Assembly (NCBI RefSeq): GCF_022808985.1
Contig: NZ_JAKZFT010000003.1
Span: 1 to 64,000, forward strand
From: Geotalea sp. SG265
Lineage (GTDB): Bacteria; Desulfobacterota; Desulfuromonadia; Geobacterales; Geobacteraceae
Length of the DNA stretch: 64,000 nt
Direction: 5' to 3'
Shown here: positions 25,673 through 35,169 of the stretch, piece after piece
Layout: each line of letters opens with the position of its first letter
How positions within the stretch are numbered: position 1 is the stretch's first letter
Notes under the pieces: model-generated
Databases searched by the model: none
Seen by the model: only the letters and a program-made list of their open reading frames with translations
What the model was told of the DNA's origin: nothing
Made by a program: the position numbers and the translations under genes

Positions 25673-26983
25673 CTATTCCAGGTTATCCTCGATCCTGATG
25701 AGATTGCTCTTTTCCTTGATGATATCAAAGGTGTCGATCACCGACAGTGCCTTACGTACATCCATTTCCCTCGCCTCGTGGGTCATGATGACGATGGGTA
25801 CCGTGCCGTTTGTGCTCCGGGCGGTCTGCATCATGGACTCGATGCTGATACCGTTGTCGCCGAGCGCTCCAGAGATCTTGGCCAGGACTCCCGGCCGGTC
25901 GTAGGCATTGAAGCGGATATAGTACTTGCTGATGATCTCCCCCATGGGCTTTATGGTAAGCTTCTTCACCCGGTCATCGCCGAAGCCCAGAGGGGCGCAG
26001 CGCCGCGATATGCCGGCCAGCAGGTTGCGGGCTATATCCACCACATCGCCGATTACGGCGCTGGCGGTGGGGTCCATTCCCGCACCCCGTCCGTAGAACA
26101 TGACCGGTCCCACGAAATCGCCCGAAAGCCTGATGCCGTTGAAAACACCATTCACATCGGCCAGCGGATAATTGACCGGAATCATGGTCGGATGAACCCG
26201 GGCCTCGATACGCTCGCCGTCGCGCTTGCCTATGGCCAGCAGCTTGATCTTGTAGCCGAAATCCCGGGCAAAGTTGATGTCCACAGCGGAAATGGCGCTG
26301 ATTCCCTCCGTGGAAACATCCTTCAGATCGACCCGGGTGCCGAAACAAAGGGAAAGGAGCAGACACAACTTGTGGGCGGTATCGACCCCCTCCACGTCGA
26401 AGGTGGGATCGGCCTCAGCATAGCCGAGCTGCTGGGCATTCTTCAGTACATCGGCGAAATCCACCCCTTCCTGGGTCATGCGGGTGAGAATGTAATTGCA
26501 GGTGCCGTTGAGGATGCCAAGGACGGTGGTAAAATTGTTGCCCGCCAGGTTACCCCTGATGGAGGAGAGGACAGGGATGCCTCCCCCTACCGCTGCTTCG
26601 AAAAGCACTTCCACCCCTTGCCGGGCTGCCGCGGCGAATATCTCCTCGCCGTGCACTGCCAGCAGAGCCTTGTTGGCGGTGACGATATGCTTGCCGTTAG
26701 CGATGGCCTTGAGGACAAAGCTGCGGGCAGGCTCGTACCCTCCGATCAACTCGATGACGATGGAGATCTCCGGGTCGGTAAGGACCTCATCCGCATTGGT
26801 GGTGAGAACCCCTGGCGCAACGCTTACCCCCCGATTGGTGGTAATGTCCAGGTCGGCGATTTTCTTCAGGGAAAGCCTCGTTCCCAGCTTCTCTTCGAGA
26901 AGGCTCCCGTTCTTATCCAGCAGTTTGACCACCCCGGCACCGATGGTGCCGAAGCCGATCAGTCCGATCTTAGTTTCTTTCAT
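25673..26983 (-). CDS. hom: Homoserine dehydrogenase
   Basis: 436 residues from the ATG at 26983 (GCGAGGTACT just upstream); a longer frame from 27010 is rejected. The Rossmann motif IGLIGFGTIGAGVVKLL, the catalytic region (LAGNNFTTVLGILNGTCNYI, YAEADPTFDVEG) and a C-terminal ACT domain (about 350-430: YYIRFNAYDRPGVLAKISGA) are all present. It reduces aspartate semialdehyde to homoserine for threonine and methionine synthesis. The ACT domain suggests feedback control by an amino acid, usually threonine. It is last in the operon. Confidence 0.97.
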   Translation of the reverse strand: MKETKIGLIGFGTIGAGVVKLLDKNGSLLEEKLGTRLSLKKIADLDITTNRGVSVAPGVLTTNADEVLTDPEISIVIELIGGYEPARSFVLKAIANGKHIVTANKALLAVHGEEIFAAAARQGVEVLFEAAVGGGIPVLSSIRGNLAGNNFTTVLGILNGTCNYILTRMTQEGVDFADVLKNAQQLGYAEADPTFDVEGVDTAHKLCLLLSLCFGTRVDLKDVSTEGISAISAVDINFARDFGYKIKLLAIGKRDGERIEARVHPTMIPVNYPLADVNGVFNGIRLSGDFVGPVMFYGRGAGMDPTASAVIGDVVDIARNLLAGISRRCAPLGFGDDRVKKLTIKPMGEIISKYYIRFNAYDRPGVLAKISGALGDNGISIESMMQTARSTNGTVPIVIMTHEAREMDVRKALSVIDTFDIIKEKSNLIRIEDNLE

Positions 26984-27017
26984 AGTACCTCGCTTACAAT
27001 AAAGGCCCACGCCGGCA

Positions 27018-27455
27018 TTATTCCTTGTCGGGCACCACTGAAGCTATTTCATCAAGAATACCGTTGATGAAAGCGGGAGAGTCTTCGGCGCCGAACTTCT
27101 TTGCCACTTCGATGGCTTCGTTGATGGTAACGTTCTTGGGGATGTCGGGCCGGTAAAAAAGCTCGAATACCGCAAGACGCAGGATGTTCAAGTCCACCTT
27201 CGCCATTCTGGCTATGGACCAGTTCTTGGATTTCTCTTCGATTTTTCGATCAATTGCCTCGCTGTTGGCCAGCACGCCGTTAACCAGTTCCGTGGCAAAG
27301 GAAAAAGCACGACCTTGCACGTCCAGGGATGGCTCGGAACCGTCGGCAAAGTTATCCACGATCTTCTTCAGGGCGAAGGTCCCGCCCAGTGTCTCCGCAT
27401 CGGCGGAGTAAAGCGCCTGCAGGGCGAGTTCCCGACCTTCTCTTCTGCTGCTCAC
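27018..27455 (-). CDS. nusB: Transcription antitermination factor NusB
   Basis: 145 residues of all-helical NusB fold: [16 protein letters not shown] at the start, then the family's [18 protein letters not shown] and [17 protein letters not shown]. The ending [10 protein letters not shown] is also characteristic. With NusE (S10) it binds boxA RNA and supports rRNA antitermination. It directly follows ribH, a very common pairing, and overlaps its stop by one base. Confidence 0.97.
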   Translation of the reverse strand: MSSRREGRELALQALYSADAETLGGTFALKKIVDNFADGSEPSLDVQGRAFSFATELVNGVLANSEAIDRKIEEKSKNWSIARMAKVDLNILRLAVFELFYRPDIPKNVTINEAIEVAKKFGAEDSPAFINGILDEIASVVPDKE

Positions 27456-27922
27456 TACTTGATCCCCTTGAAGAGGTTGGCCGTTTCAATTGCCGTCATG
27501 GCTGAATCGAAGCCCTTGTTGCCGGCCTTGGTGCCAGCACGCTCCACGGCCTGCTCGATGGTATCGGTGGTAAGGACGCCGAAGGCGACCGGAACGCCGC
27601 TGTCTAGGGAAACATGGGCGATACCCTTGGAAACCTCGGCAGCCACATAATCGAAATGGGGAGTTGCTCCGCGGATAACTGCACCGAGACAGATGATGGC
27701 GTCGTACCGGCCAGTTGCCGCCATTTTCCTGGCTGCCAGGGGAATTTCAAAGGCGCCGGGAACCCTGGCCACCTCGATATTCTTGTCATCGGCCCCGTGG
27801 CGGATCAGTGCATCCAGCGCCCCCTCCAGGAGGCGTTCGCCGATGAAGCTGTTGAAACGTCCGACAATGATGCCGAACTTGAGCCCCTTGGCATCCAGTT
27901 TTCCTTCTATGAATTTAGGCAT
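27455..27922 (-). CDS. ribH: 6,7-dimethyl-8-ribityllumazine synthase
   Basis: 155 residues, the normal length. Conserved elements: [35 protein letters not shown] and [17 protein letters not shown], plus the [17 protein letters not shown] stretch. It condenses 5-amino-6-ribitylaminouracil with 3,4-dihydroxybutanone phosphate. RibBA, its upstream neighbour in the operon, supplies the latter and the precursor of the former. Confidence 0.98.
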   Translation of the reverse strand: MPKFIEGKLDAKGLKFGIIVGRFNSFIGERLLEGALDALIRHGADDKNIEVARVPGAFEIPLAARKMAATGRYDAIICLGAVIRGATPHFDYVAAEVSKGIAHVSLDSGVPVAFGVLTTDTIEQAVERAGTKAGNKGFDSAMTAIETANLFKGIK

Positions 27923-27936
27923 GATTCCTCCAGGTC

Positions 27937-29139
27937 TCAGATATTTTCCAGCAGGTGTCCCATCTTTTCCCGTTTGGTCTTCAGGTATTTCTTGTTGCTC
28001 TGGGAGGGAGCAATTTCGATGGGAACCCGCTCGACGATGTTGATGCCGTACCCTTCGAGGCCGACGATTTTTTTCGGGTTATTGGTCATGAGCCGGATAT
28101 TCTTGATACCCAGGTTGACGAGAATCTGGGCACCTATGCCGTAATCCCTCAGGTCTGCCTTAAAGCCGAGAGCCAGATTCGCCTCAACGGTATCCTTCCC
28201 CTGATCCTGGAGCGCATAGGCCTTCAGCTTATTGATCAGACCGATGCCGCGTCCTTCCTGGCGCATGTAGAGGACAACCCCTGTCCCCTCGGCTTCGACC
28301 ATTTCCATGGCACGATGCAACTGTTCGGCACAGTCGCAGCGGATGCTGGCGAAAACGTCCCCCGTGAGGCATTCCGAGTGAACACGCACCAGAACCGGTT
28401 CGTCGCCGCGGATATCCCCCTTGACCAGGGCCAGGTGTTCCAGCTTGTCAATGTCGTTTTCGAAGGCAATGGCGGTAAAATCGCCGAGCTGGCTGGGGAG
28501 TCTGACTTCGGCAGCCCTGCGCACCAGCGATTCGTTTCTCAGGCGGTATGCGACCAGATCTGCAATTGTACAGACCTTTATCCCATGCTCCTTGGCGAAC
28601 TTTTTCAGTTCGGGCATGCGGGACATGGTGCCGTCATCATTCATGATCTCGCAAATAACCCCGGCATGTTTCAAACCGGCCAGCCTGGCAAGGTCAACCG
28701 AGCCCTCCGTCTGCCCCGCCCGCACCAGAACGCCGCCAGGCTTTGCCCGCAGAGGAAAGACATGACCCGGTCTGGCCAGATCATCGGCAGTCGCTTCGTC
28801 TGCAACCGCCGTGAGAATGGTATGGGCACGATCCGCAGCGGAGATTCCGGTTGTGACCCCCTTTTTCGCCTCGATGGAAACGGTGAATGCAGTTCCGAAT
28901 GACGAAGTATTGCTGGTAACCATGGGGGGAAGGTTGAGCTGGTCGCATTTGTCCCCGGTAAGAGTCAGGCAAATCAGGCCACGGCCATACTTGGCCATGA
29001 AATTGATGGCTTCGGGGGTGATCTTTTCGGCCGCCATGGTCAGGTCCCCTTCGTTTTCCCGGTCTTCGTCGTCAACCAGAATAACCATCCTGCCCTGCCT
29101 GATATCTTCAATGGCATCTTCTATCTTCGCTACACTCAT
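27937..29139 (-). CDS. ribBA: Bifunctional DHBP synthase / GTP cyclohydrolase II
   Basis: 400 residues. The N-terminal DHBP synthase domain (about 1-200) has [17 protein letters not shown] and RPGHVFPL with HAG further on. The C-terminal GTP cyclohydrolase II domain (about 205-400) has the zinc cysteines in [17 protein letters not shown] and the motif [10 protein letters not shown]. It starts both branches of riboflavin synthesis. No FMN riboswitch is visible upstream. Confidence 0.97.
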   Translation of the reverse strand: MSVAKIEDAIEDIRQGRMVILVDDEDRENEGDLTMAAEKITPEAINFMAKYGRGLICLTLTGDKCDQLNLPPMVTSNTSSFGTAFTVSIEAKKGVTTGISAADRAHTILTAVADEATADDLARPGHVFPLRAKPGGVLVRAGQTEGSVDLARLAGLKHAGVICEIMNDDGTMSRMPELKKFAKEHGIKVCTIADLVAYRLRNESLVRRAAEVRLPSQLGDFTAIAFENDIDKLEHLALVKGDIRGDEPVLVRVHSECLTGDVFASIRCDCAEQLHRAMEMVEAEGTGVVLYMRQEGRGIGLINKLKAYALQDQGKDTVEANLALGFKADLRDYGIGAQILVNLGIKNIRLMTNNPKKIVGLEGYGINIVERVPIEIAPSQSNKKYLKTKREKMGHLLENI

Positions 29140-29204
29140 GAACAGAACCTTCCTTCTTTCAGTTTCGGCACAGCTGATCTTCTCTGGAACCGCCTATTCT
29201 TATG

Positions 29205-29852
29205 TCACATAAAGCCGCTTTTTGCAAGCAGTTCCAATGAGATACCCGGGCTGTTCCCCGTGTCACGGCGGCTGAGGAGCCGCTCCACATACTTGGCCAA
29301 AATATCGGTCTCGATGTTGACCACATCCCCCACCTTTTTCCCCTCCAGAGTGGTCTTTTGCAGGGTATGGGGGATGATATTCACTGTGAAACCTTCCTCG
29401 TCCACCGTATTGACGGTCAGACTGATTCCCTCTATGGCAATGGAACCCTTTGCCGCCACATATTTGAGATACTCACCCGGCATGCGGAAGGACAAAAAAG
29501 TATTGCCGGAAACGGCACGCCGCTCGCGAATAACGGCGAGGCAGTCCACGTGGCCGGAAACTAGGTGGCCATCAAGCCGCCCGGATACAGCAAGGGCACG
29601 CTCCAGGTTTACCGGCGTCCCCTTTTTCAGATTATTGAAGGATGTCCTGGCAATGGTTTCGGGCGAAACATCGAAGGAAAAGGTGCCGGCACCCTTGCGC
29701 ACGACGGTGAGACAGGCGCCGTTGACGGCAATGGAATCACCAATGGCTATAAGGTCCGCGGGAAATCCGGCAGCCACGGTCAGGATGCCAGCCTCCCGGG
29801 TGACTTCCATGCCGACGACCATGCCGATTTCTTCGATCAAGCCTGTAAACAT
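29205..29852 (-). CDS. ribE: Riboflavin synthase, alpha subunit
   Basis: 215 residues: two tandem lumazine-binding barrels, each with the family motif. The first begins [10 protein letters not shown] and carries [10 protein letters not shown]; the second has GISLTVNTV. It dismutates two lumazine molecules to riboflavin. The start overlaps the ribD stop by 16 bases, so translation is coupled. It is the upstream neighbour of ribBA, separated by about 65 bases. Confidence 0.97.
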   Translation of the reverse strand: MFTGLIEEIGMVVGMEVTREAGILTVAAGFPADLIAIGDSIAVNGACLTVVRKGAGTFSFDVSPETIARTSFNNLKKGTPVNLERALAVSGRLDGHLVSGHVDCLAVIRERRAVSGNTFLSFRMPGEYLKYVAAKGSIAIEGISLTVNTVDEEGFTVNIIPHTLQKTTLEGKKVGDVVNIETDILAKYVERLLSRRDTGNSPGISLELLAKSGFM

Positions 29853-30943
29853 CTTTTCTCCGGATATCCCTGTATCAGGATATCTTCGCCGAATTTAATC
29901 ACCGTAACGTCTTGCAGTTTGAGGGCATCGGCCATCTTGTCCACACCATCGCCGGCAAAAGGCCCGAGCCCCTCACCGGCAATGAGTTTCGGGGCATAAA
30001 AGAACAGGCACTTATCGACAACCCCTTTGCGGAGAGCTTCTCCGGCCAGCTCAGCCCCCCCCTCCAGAAGAATGGATTGTACGCCGCGCTTGCCCAGTTC
30101 CGTCATCAGGCTGAAAAGGTCAACCCGATCCCCCGTTCCACTGCAGGAAAGAACCTCTGCCCCCAGGTCGGTCAGGCGCGAGATCCGTCCGGCATCTGAA
30201 GAGATCGTCGCAACGATGGTCTTTGCGGGTGAATCAACGTGCAACAGTTGGGCGTTCAGAGGTATCCTCAGTCGAGAATCGACCACGACACGCAGCGGAT
30301 CTCTCCCCCCCGGAATCCTCGATGTCAGGAGCGGATCATCCTTGACGACCGTGCCGACCCCCACCATGATCACATCAAGCTTTGCTCGAAGTTTATGAAC
30401 ATACCTTCTTGATTTTTCAGAGGTCACCCATTTCGAATCCCTGCCGACAGTGGCAATCTTGCCATCCATGGTCATGGCGGTTTTCAGAACGACAAAGGGG
30501 AGCCCAGTGGCCACATGCTTGATGAACGGCTCGTTCAACAGACGGCATTGCTCTTCAAGCAGCGGGGCCGTAACAGAAATGCCGGCGGCTCGCAGTTTGC
30601 CGATCCCTGCACCACATACCCGGGGGTTAGGATCGACCATGCCGACAAAGACCCGGCCAACCCGGGCAGCAATAAGGGCATCGGCACAAGGGGGGGTCTT
30701 GCCGAAATGGGAACAGGGTTCGAGGGTGACATAAACATCTGCCCCTTCCGCCCGTGCTCCCGCTTGGTGCAGAGCGTGGACCTCCGCATGGGGGGTGCCT
30801 GCTTTCCTGTGCCAACCCTCGCCAACAATCGCGCCATCCTTGACGATGACACAGCCAACGGCAGGATTGGGAGCTGTTTTACCCACTCCCTTCCGTGCCA
30901 GGGTCACGGCACGTCTCATCATGGTTTCGGCAACGTCCGTCAC
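29837..30943 (-). CDS. ribD: Riboflavin deaminase/reductase RibD
   Basis: 368 residues from a GTG at 30943 that overlaps the nrdR TGA; the longer frame upstream reads through nrdR in another frame and is rejected. The N-terminal deaminase domain has the zinc motif HAEVHAL and [11 protein letters not shown]. The C-terminal reductase domain (about 150-365) has [18 protein letters not shown] and [10 protein letters not shown]. It performs the second and third steps of the riboflavin pathway. Confidence 0.96.
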   Translation of the reverse strand: MTDVAETMMRRAVTLARKGVGKTAPNPAVGCVIVKDGAIVGEGWHRKAGTPHAEVHALHQAGARAEGADVYVTLEPCSHFGKTPPCADALIAARVGRVFVGMVDPNPRVCGAGIGKLRAAGISVTAPLLEEQCRLLNEPFIKHVATGLPFVVLKTAMTMDGKIATVGRDSKWVTSEKSRRYVHKLRAKLDVIMVGVGTVVKDDPLLTSRIPGGRDPLRVVVDSRLRIPLNAQLLHVDSPAKTIVATISSDAGRISRLTDLGAEVLSCSGTGDRVDLFSLMTELGKRGVQSILLEGGAELAGEALRKGVVDKCLFFYAPKLIAGEGLGPFAGDGVDKMADALKLQDVTVIKFGEDILIQGYPEKRCLQA

Positions 30944-31392
30944 TTTTTCAACAGTTCCTGCAATTCCGACATGAATTCGGTGATGTCCTTGAAAGAGCGG
31001 TAGACCGAGGCAAACCGCACATAGGCCACCTGGTCGATCCCATGGAGCTCCGTCATTACCCATTCACCCAGGGATTTACTGGGTATTTCCTTCTCCCCGC
31101 TTTCCTGCATCTGGATTTCAAGCCGGTCGATGAGGCGCTCGATGGTCTCCACCGATACCGGTCTCTTCTCGCATGCCTTCATGACCCCGGCGACCAGCTT
31201 CATCCGGTCGAAGGGCTCGCGACGGCCATCTTTCTTGATTACCAGGGGAAGTATTTCCTCGACCCGCTCGCGAGTGGTGAACCTTTTGCCGCACGACTCG
31301 CACTCCCGTCTTCTGCGGATGGTAGACCCTTCCTTATCCGGACGGGAATCAACGACCTTGCTGTCGGCAAAGGCACAAAAGGGACACTTCAT
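30940..31392 (-). CDS. nrdR: Transcriptional repressor NrdR
   Basis: 150 residues from the ATG at 31392, overlapping the dCMP deaminase stop by four bases. The N-terminal zinc ribbon (MKCPFC...CESCGKRF) has four Cys, and an ATP-cone domain (about 49-139) begins [19 protein letters not shown]. NrdR senses ATP/dATP and represses ribonucleotide reductase genes. Its place next to dCMP deaminase links the operon to deoxynucleotide supply. No ribonucleotide reductase gene is in the window. Confidence 0.97.
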   Translation of the reverse strand: MKCPFCAFADSKVVDSRPDKEGSTIRRRRECESCGKRFTTRERVEEILPLVIKKDGRREPFDRMKLVAGVMKACEKRPVSVETIERLIDRLEIQMQESGEKEIPSKSLGEWVMTELHGIDQVAYVRFASVYRSFKDITEFMSELQELLKK

Positions 31393-31859
31393 GGTTCCTC
31401 CTGCTCCGGTCCCGGCTTCGGAAAACGGTCCACGACAACCCCCGACTCTCCAACCATCTCCTCTGCCAATTGATCGGGATAGCCCGCTTCGAAAACAACC
31501 CGCTTGATGCCGGCATTGATGATCATCTTCGAGCAGATAATACACGGCATGGTTGTGCAGTACAGCGTCGATCCCTCGATGCCGGTGCCATGCTTTGCCG
31601 CCTGAATGATGGCGTTCTGTTCGGCGTGGAGGCCGCGGCACAATTCGTGGCGCTCCCCCGAAGGGATAGCCAGCTTTTCCCGCAGACACCCCACATCAAG
31701 ACAATGGGAGACGCCTGATGGTGCGCCATTGTAACCCGTTGCCAAAATATTCTTATCCTTGACGACGACCGCCCCCACCTGACGGCGCAGACAGGTCGAC
31801 CTTTTGGCGACCAGGCGAGTAATTTCCATAAAGTATTCATCCCAGCTGGGACGGCTCAT
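31389..31859 (-). CDS. dCMP deaminase
   Basis: 156 residues. Zinc-dependent cytidine/deoxycytidylate deaminase fold: GLHAEQNAI supplies His and the proton-shuttling Glu, and [12 protein letters not shown] supplies the two Cys. The N-terminal [20 protein letters not shown] and a nearby second Cys/His set match the ComEB/dCMP deaminase type. It deaminates dCMP to dUMP for thymidylate synthesis, together with dut. It is the first gene of the nrdR-rib operon. Confidence 0.93.
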   Translation of the reverse strand: MSRPSWDEYFMEITRLVAKRSTCLRRQVGAVVVKDKNILATGYNGAPSGVSHCLDVGCLREKLAIPSGERHELCRGLHAEQNAIIQAAKHGTGIEGSTLYCTTMPCIICSKMIINAGIKRVVFEAGYPDQLAEEMVGESGVVVDRFPKPGPEQEEP

Positions 31860-31875
31860 AGATCGCTCCCCTTTT

Positions 31876-31944
31876 ACAGGTTGGCGAAAACGGCAAGGAG
31901 CAAGGCTTCATACCCTTTCCCGCACTGGTTATCCGACAACCTGT
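31876..31944 (-). promoter_or_regulatory. Structured 5' leader of the dCMP deaminase-nrdR-rib operon
   Basis: In the transcript, ACAGGTTG (31944-31937) can pair with CAACCTGT (31883-31876), closing a 69-base domain. Inside it, GCGGGAAAGG and CCGTTTTCGC can form a second stem with G-U pairs. Alternatively GGTT pairs locally with AACC just downstream, which breaks the closing stem. The closing arm ends six bases before the ribosome site (AAAAGGGGAG). I do not recognise a known riboswitch family. Confidence 0.45.
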
Positions 31945-31954
31945 TAAGGCAGAT

Positions 31955-31983
31955 AAGATAACCGATATGTGTTGCCAGGTCAA
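31955..31983 (-). promoter_or_regulatory. Probable promoter of the dCMP deaminase operon
   Basis: TTGACC (31978-31983) and TATCTT (31955-31960) on the minus strand with a 17-base spacer, directly upstream of the structured leader. Confidence 0.6.
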
Positions 31984-32004
31984 GGAAAGGGCTTCATGAC
32001 AAAA

Positions 32005-32034
32005 CAAAAAAAGCGCCAGGTTTAGGCGCTTTTC
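32005..32034 (-). terminator. Terminator of the 7-TM/PATAN genes
   Basis: AAAAGCGCC and GGCGCTTTT (stem) with a seven-base loop, followed on the minus strand by a T-run. It lies about 25 bases after the 7-TM gene stop. Confidence 0.85.
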
Positions 32035-32057
32035 GGACAACCGACGGCAAAACCGGT

Positions 32058-32789
32058 TCAACGGAGAAGTCTGAACAGGTAGATGAATGTACCTCCCACG
32101 GAAAGCCCCGAGAGAAGTCCTGCCACCTGATTCACCAACAACGAAAAGTTTACCCGTCCCGGGTAATCTATGTTGTGGTACGCGCCAATGCTCTGCATGA
32201 ACAGGGACCAGTCATTGTCCCAGCAGAAGACCTGAAGATAGAGCTCGGAGCCTTTCCAGAGGAAAATGCAGACAAAGACGATGCCGAAGGCTATGAAGCC
32301 GTTGGCGATGACCGAATCACGGACCTGCATATAAATTTTGCGGATCATGTCGATATTTATCAGGGAGAGGAATACCCAGTTGGCATTTTCAATCATGCGG
32401 ATGTTTCGCAGGACGTTGTAGGTAGGTTCCGGGTTGATGAAGACAAACAGGGTGGAGAGCAGGATGACCACCAGGCAGGCCAGATAGACCAGCCACTTGC
32501 TCCCACCGACCTCCAAAGTACGGCTGAAAACATAGTACTCCTGGAACCCGTGGGTCATGACCATGATGGATATGGTGCCGATAATGTAATGGATGGCAGC
32601 CAGCCGCGGATAATCGCTCCAGGGTGCAAGCAGGTATGCCTGGCTTATGAAAATAAGGAAAAAACCGAGGGAAATGCTCGTCCAGATACGGGCATTGCCG
32701 ATGCTGAAGTAAAAACTGATGATGCCCGCCAGAAACCAGAAAATTGTCTGAATCAGCGCTACGGTGCTCACCTCGGATAGAAATTCCAT
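32058..32789 (-). CDS. Seven-TM membrane protein of unknown function
   Basis: 243 residues with about seven hydrophobic segments (near 10-30, 35-54, 63-82, 97-118, 131-147, 162-182, 218-240). A clear ribosome site (AGGAGG) precedes the ATG. It contains no known catalytic motif. The length and spacing recall small 7-TM sensory modules, but there is no attached signalling domain. It follows a PATAN-like cytoplasmic protein by 28 bases and shares its terminator, so the pair may work as a membrane sensor and soluble partner. That is an inference. Confidence 0.7.
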   Translation of the reverse strand: MEFLSEVSTVALIQTIFWFLAGIISFYFSIGNARIWTSISLGFFLIFISQAYLLAPWSDYPRLAAIHYIIGTISIMVMTHGFQEYYVFSRTLEVGGSKWLVYLACLVVILLSTLFVFINPEPTYNVLRNIRMIENANWVFLSLINIDMIRKIYMQVRDSVIANGFIAFGIVFVCIFLWKGSELYLQVFCWDNDWSLFMQSIGAYHNIDYPGRVNFSLLVNQVAGLLSGLSVGGTFIYLFRLLR

Positions 32790-32817
32790 TACTGCTCCTC
32801 CTGTAAGAATGTAACCA

Positions 32818-33771
32818 TTACATGGACAGACGACCGATTTCCTTCTGCAACAGTTCGGTCATCTCTTTCAATTTGGAAATGCTGGTCAGTAATTTCGATG
32901 ACCTCTCCACCCCTGCCAGGAACTTTGTTATCCGGTCGTGATCCAGCAGCGCAATCCTGCCGCCGCAATCGGCAAGTTCCTTCTCGATCAGCGCCCGGCC
33001 CATCTTGCCCAGATAAGCTGCGGCAACCTCCTTCAGATCGTCCTCCAGTTCCAGCAGTTTCGCGTCCTGGTGCCTTTTGTCCCGCTCCTGGGCTTCCTTG
33101 TACTGCTGCTGCACTTGGGCTTCGTGACGAGCCCTGGTCGTCTCCCATATCTTGTCGATATTGACCATCTCCAACAGGTCCATGTGCATGAGTTCATCGG
33201 CGCTTTTGGTGGAAAGGATGTCCACCTTGGCTCCCGGCAACCCGGCAATCTTCTGGGATTCGGTGGCGGAGGTCTCTATTTCGCTTGCACCATCATGGAA
33301 AAACCCCAAGGGAGAACCTTCTTTGTAAAAGATGAGCGCCGAGCGGTCTTCAGTATAAATACGCAGACAGCCATTGAGCTTACGTGCCTTCATCTTTTCC
33401 AGGAGCCCTTTCACATTGATCAGCTTCAACTCCTGCGCTTTGTACAGGACCTCTCCGTGCAACAGAGCGTGCAATCCCATGACCAGATCCCGTGAAAGCC
33501 GATAGACGGAAAGGCTGCCATCACCGGCAACAATTTGGCTGCATAACTCTGTGAGGGCTTCAAAGCCGGAGGTATTCTTACTCCCCTGCTCACACATGGT
33601 GCTGATCAGTTTTCCCCCTTCAAAGAAGAGGGTCACATTGGCGGAGGGGAAAAGAAAATTGAGATATCCGGTAAAGCCGCCGTTTTTCAGCTTGTCCAGT
33701 ATTTCGGGAAGCTTGACCTTGGCAGCGGCGACATTTTCGTATAGTGGATTTCCCTTGGGCAAGAGAAACAT
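32818..33771 (-). CDS. PATAN/DUF4388-like protein with coiled-coil C-terminus
   Basis: 317 residues. Two similar segments (about 23-60, KLKNGGFTGYLNFL then FFEGGKLIS; and about 127-160, KMKARKLNGCLRIY then FYKEGSPLGF) resemble the PATAN/DUF4388 fold, which occurs in bacterial signalling and gliding proteins. The rest (about 200-317) is a charged helix likely to form coiled coils. It has a good ribosome site (AAGGAG). It lies between the 7-TM gene and an HD-GYP protein gene, which points to signal transduction. The family call rests on pattern, not on an alignment. Confidence 0.6.
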   Translation of the reverse strand: MFLLPKGNPLYENVAAAKVKLPEILDKLKNGGFTGYLNFLFPSANVTLFFEGGKLISTMCEQGSKNTSGFEALTELCSQIVAGDGSLSVYRLSRDLVMGLHALLHGEVLYKAQELKLINVKGLLEKMKARKLNGCLRIYTEDRSALIFYKEGSPLGFFHDGASEIETSATESQKIAGLPGAKVDILSTKSADELMHMDLLEMVNIDKIWETTRARHEAQVQQQYKEAQERDKRHQDAKLLELEDDLKEVAAAYLGKMGRALIEKELADCGGRIALLDHDRITKFLAGVERSSKLLTSISKLKEMTELLQKEIGRLSM

Positions 33772-33860
33772 CCGGAGCTCCTTCTTCGCTGGATTACATG
33801 GGTAAAAGTGCGAATACTATATGTCAAAACGGAGGGAAATAAAAGTATCAATTGGCAGGA

Positions 33861-35042
33861 TTAAACATTGAAGCTCTCATAAATTTTGTCGAAAATATGT
33901 TCAATCTTGAAAAACACCCCAAGAAGCACAGGATCAAAGTGCTTGGCAGGATTGATTCGTTCATCACCATGGCGAAAGACAGAAAGTGCAGCTTGGTGGG
34001 AAAGTGAATTCTTGTAGCTTCTGTTCGATCTAAGGGCATCGTAAACATCAGCTACTTTGACAATCCTTCCTGCTAACGGAATATTATCCCCCTTGAGCTG
34101 ATATGGATATCCGCTGCCATCCCAGTTTTCGTGATGAGCAATGGCTATATCCCGTGCCAGCTGTAAGCGAGGTGAATCTCCCAGTATTTGTTGACCATAA
34201 ATGGGATGCTTTCGCATCAGCTCTGCCTCAGCATCATCAAGAGGCCCTGGTTTCAATAAAATTGTAGCCGGAATTTTTATCTTGCCCACGTCATGCATCT
34301 GTGCCGAGAAGGAAATGGTTTCCACAAAATCGTTGGGAAGCCCCATGTTGGCAGCAAGAGCCCCCGCATAACGGTTCACCCTCTGTATATGTTTTCCCGT
34401 GTCTTCCTCGGCAGCTTCACATGCTCTGGCCAAGGCCTCTATCGTGTATCTGAAAGCCTTCTCCGTCTCCTGTACCTCATCGGACATGGTCTGCAGGGAG
34501 CCGATAACAACCGCCATGCTTTTAAGGACCTCAGCATCGTATGTCGTTGCCCTCCCCGGATAATTGAAGGCTACAATGGCACCTGTAGCTGCGCCGCTTA
34601 TGCGGCAAATAATAAAGTTGATGATCGGGGCACCAATAAAGTTTTTTACAGCCGGATGGAAATAGGCTTGAAAATCTCCTATGCTTTCATAACTGTCAGC
34701 CCAGTTCACAAGAACCACTTCCTCCTGGGCCTGCGCTTCCAGCAGATTAACCGCATACCCAGAGAAGGGATCAAGGGAGATTTCATCGGACCTCTCCACC
34801 AAAGCACCATCTTTCATGTGAAAAGCACGTCCCGGTTGGAGTACACCGCTTTCCTCCTGAAAAATGAGAAAGAAGCTGGCAGGACCACGCCTGCCTTTCC
34901 CGCCGAGCACCTTTCCGAATATCTCCTGATACAGAAAGTCACGGGTAAACCTCTTACAGCAGATGTCGTGCAGAGCCTGATCTGTGAGCTGCAAAAGCGA
35001 CAAAGTCTGTTGAAGAGACATTTCGCAAAGATTGTCCGACAT
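33861..35042 (-). CDS. HD-GYP domain protein with N-terminal GAF-like sensor (c-di-GMP phosphodiesterase)
   Basis: 393 residues from the ATG at 35042 (AGAGGA upstream); an upstream start at 35057 is rejected. Residues about 40-195 look like a GAF domain. Residues about 205-390 are a complete HD-GYP domain: HDVGKIKIP, then HHENWDGSGYP, then KVADVYDAL. HD-GYP enzymes hydrolyse cyclic di-GMP to GMP, so this is a probable c-di-GMP-degrading sensor. It stands alone after the korDABC terminator. Confidence 0.92.
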   Translation of the reverse strand: MSDNLCEMSLQQTLSLLQLTDQALHDICCKRFTRDFLYQEIFGKVLGGKGRRGPASFFLIFQEESGVLQPGRAFHMKDGALVERSDEISLDPFSGYAVNLLEAQAQEEVVLVNWADSYESIGDFQAYFHPAVKNFIGAPIINFIICRISGAATGAIVAFNYPGRATTYDAEVLKSMAVVIGSLQTMSDEVQETEKAFRYTIEALARACEAAEEDTGKHIQRVNRYAGALAANMGLPNDFVETISFSAQMHDVGKIKIPATILLKPGPLDDAEAELMRKHPIYGQQILGDSPRLQLARDIAIAHHENWDGSGYPYQLKGDNIPLAGRIVKVADVYDALRSNRSYKNSLSHQAALSVFRHGDERINPAKHFDPVLLGVFFKIEHIFDKIYESFNV

Positions 35043-35116
35043 AAGCATCCTCTGCAAAAGTGCACTGGCTTCAGGGGGAAAACTCGTTTCAATCTACATT
35101 TTAAGCCCTGCACGAT

Positions 35117-35150
35117 AAAAAAAAAGCCCGATGCGGACACCGGGCTTTCT
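35117..35150 (-). terminator. Terminator of korDABC
   Basis: AAAGCCCG and CGGGCTTT arms with a ten-base loop, then a T-run on the minus strand. It starts 20 bases after the korC stop. Confidence 0.87.
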
Positions 35151-35169
35151 TCCTTTTTACTTTCAAAAA

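Noticed and set aside
29140-29204. Possible FMN riboswitch before ribBA
   Set aside because: The 65-base gap is too short and lacks the conserved riboswitch core (AGG...GGGC...). No match was found before ribD or the operon's first gene either.
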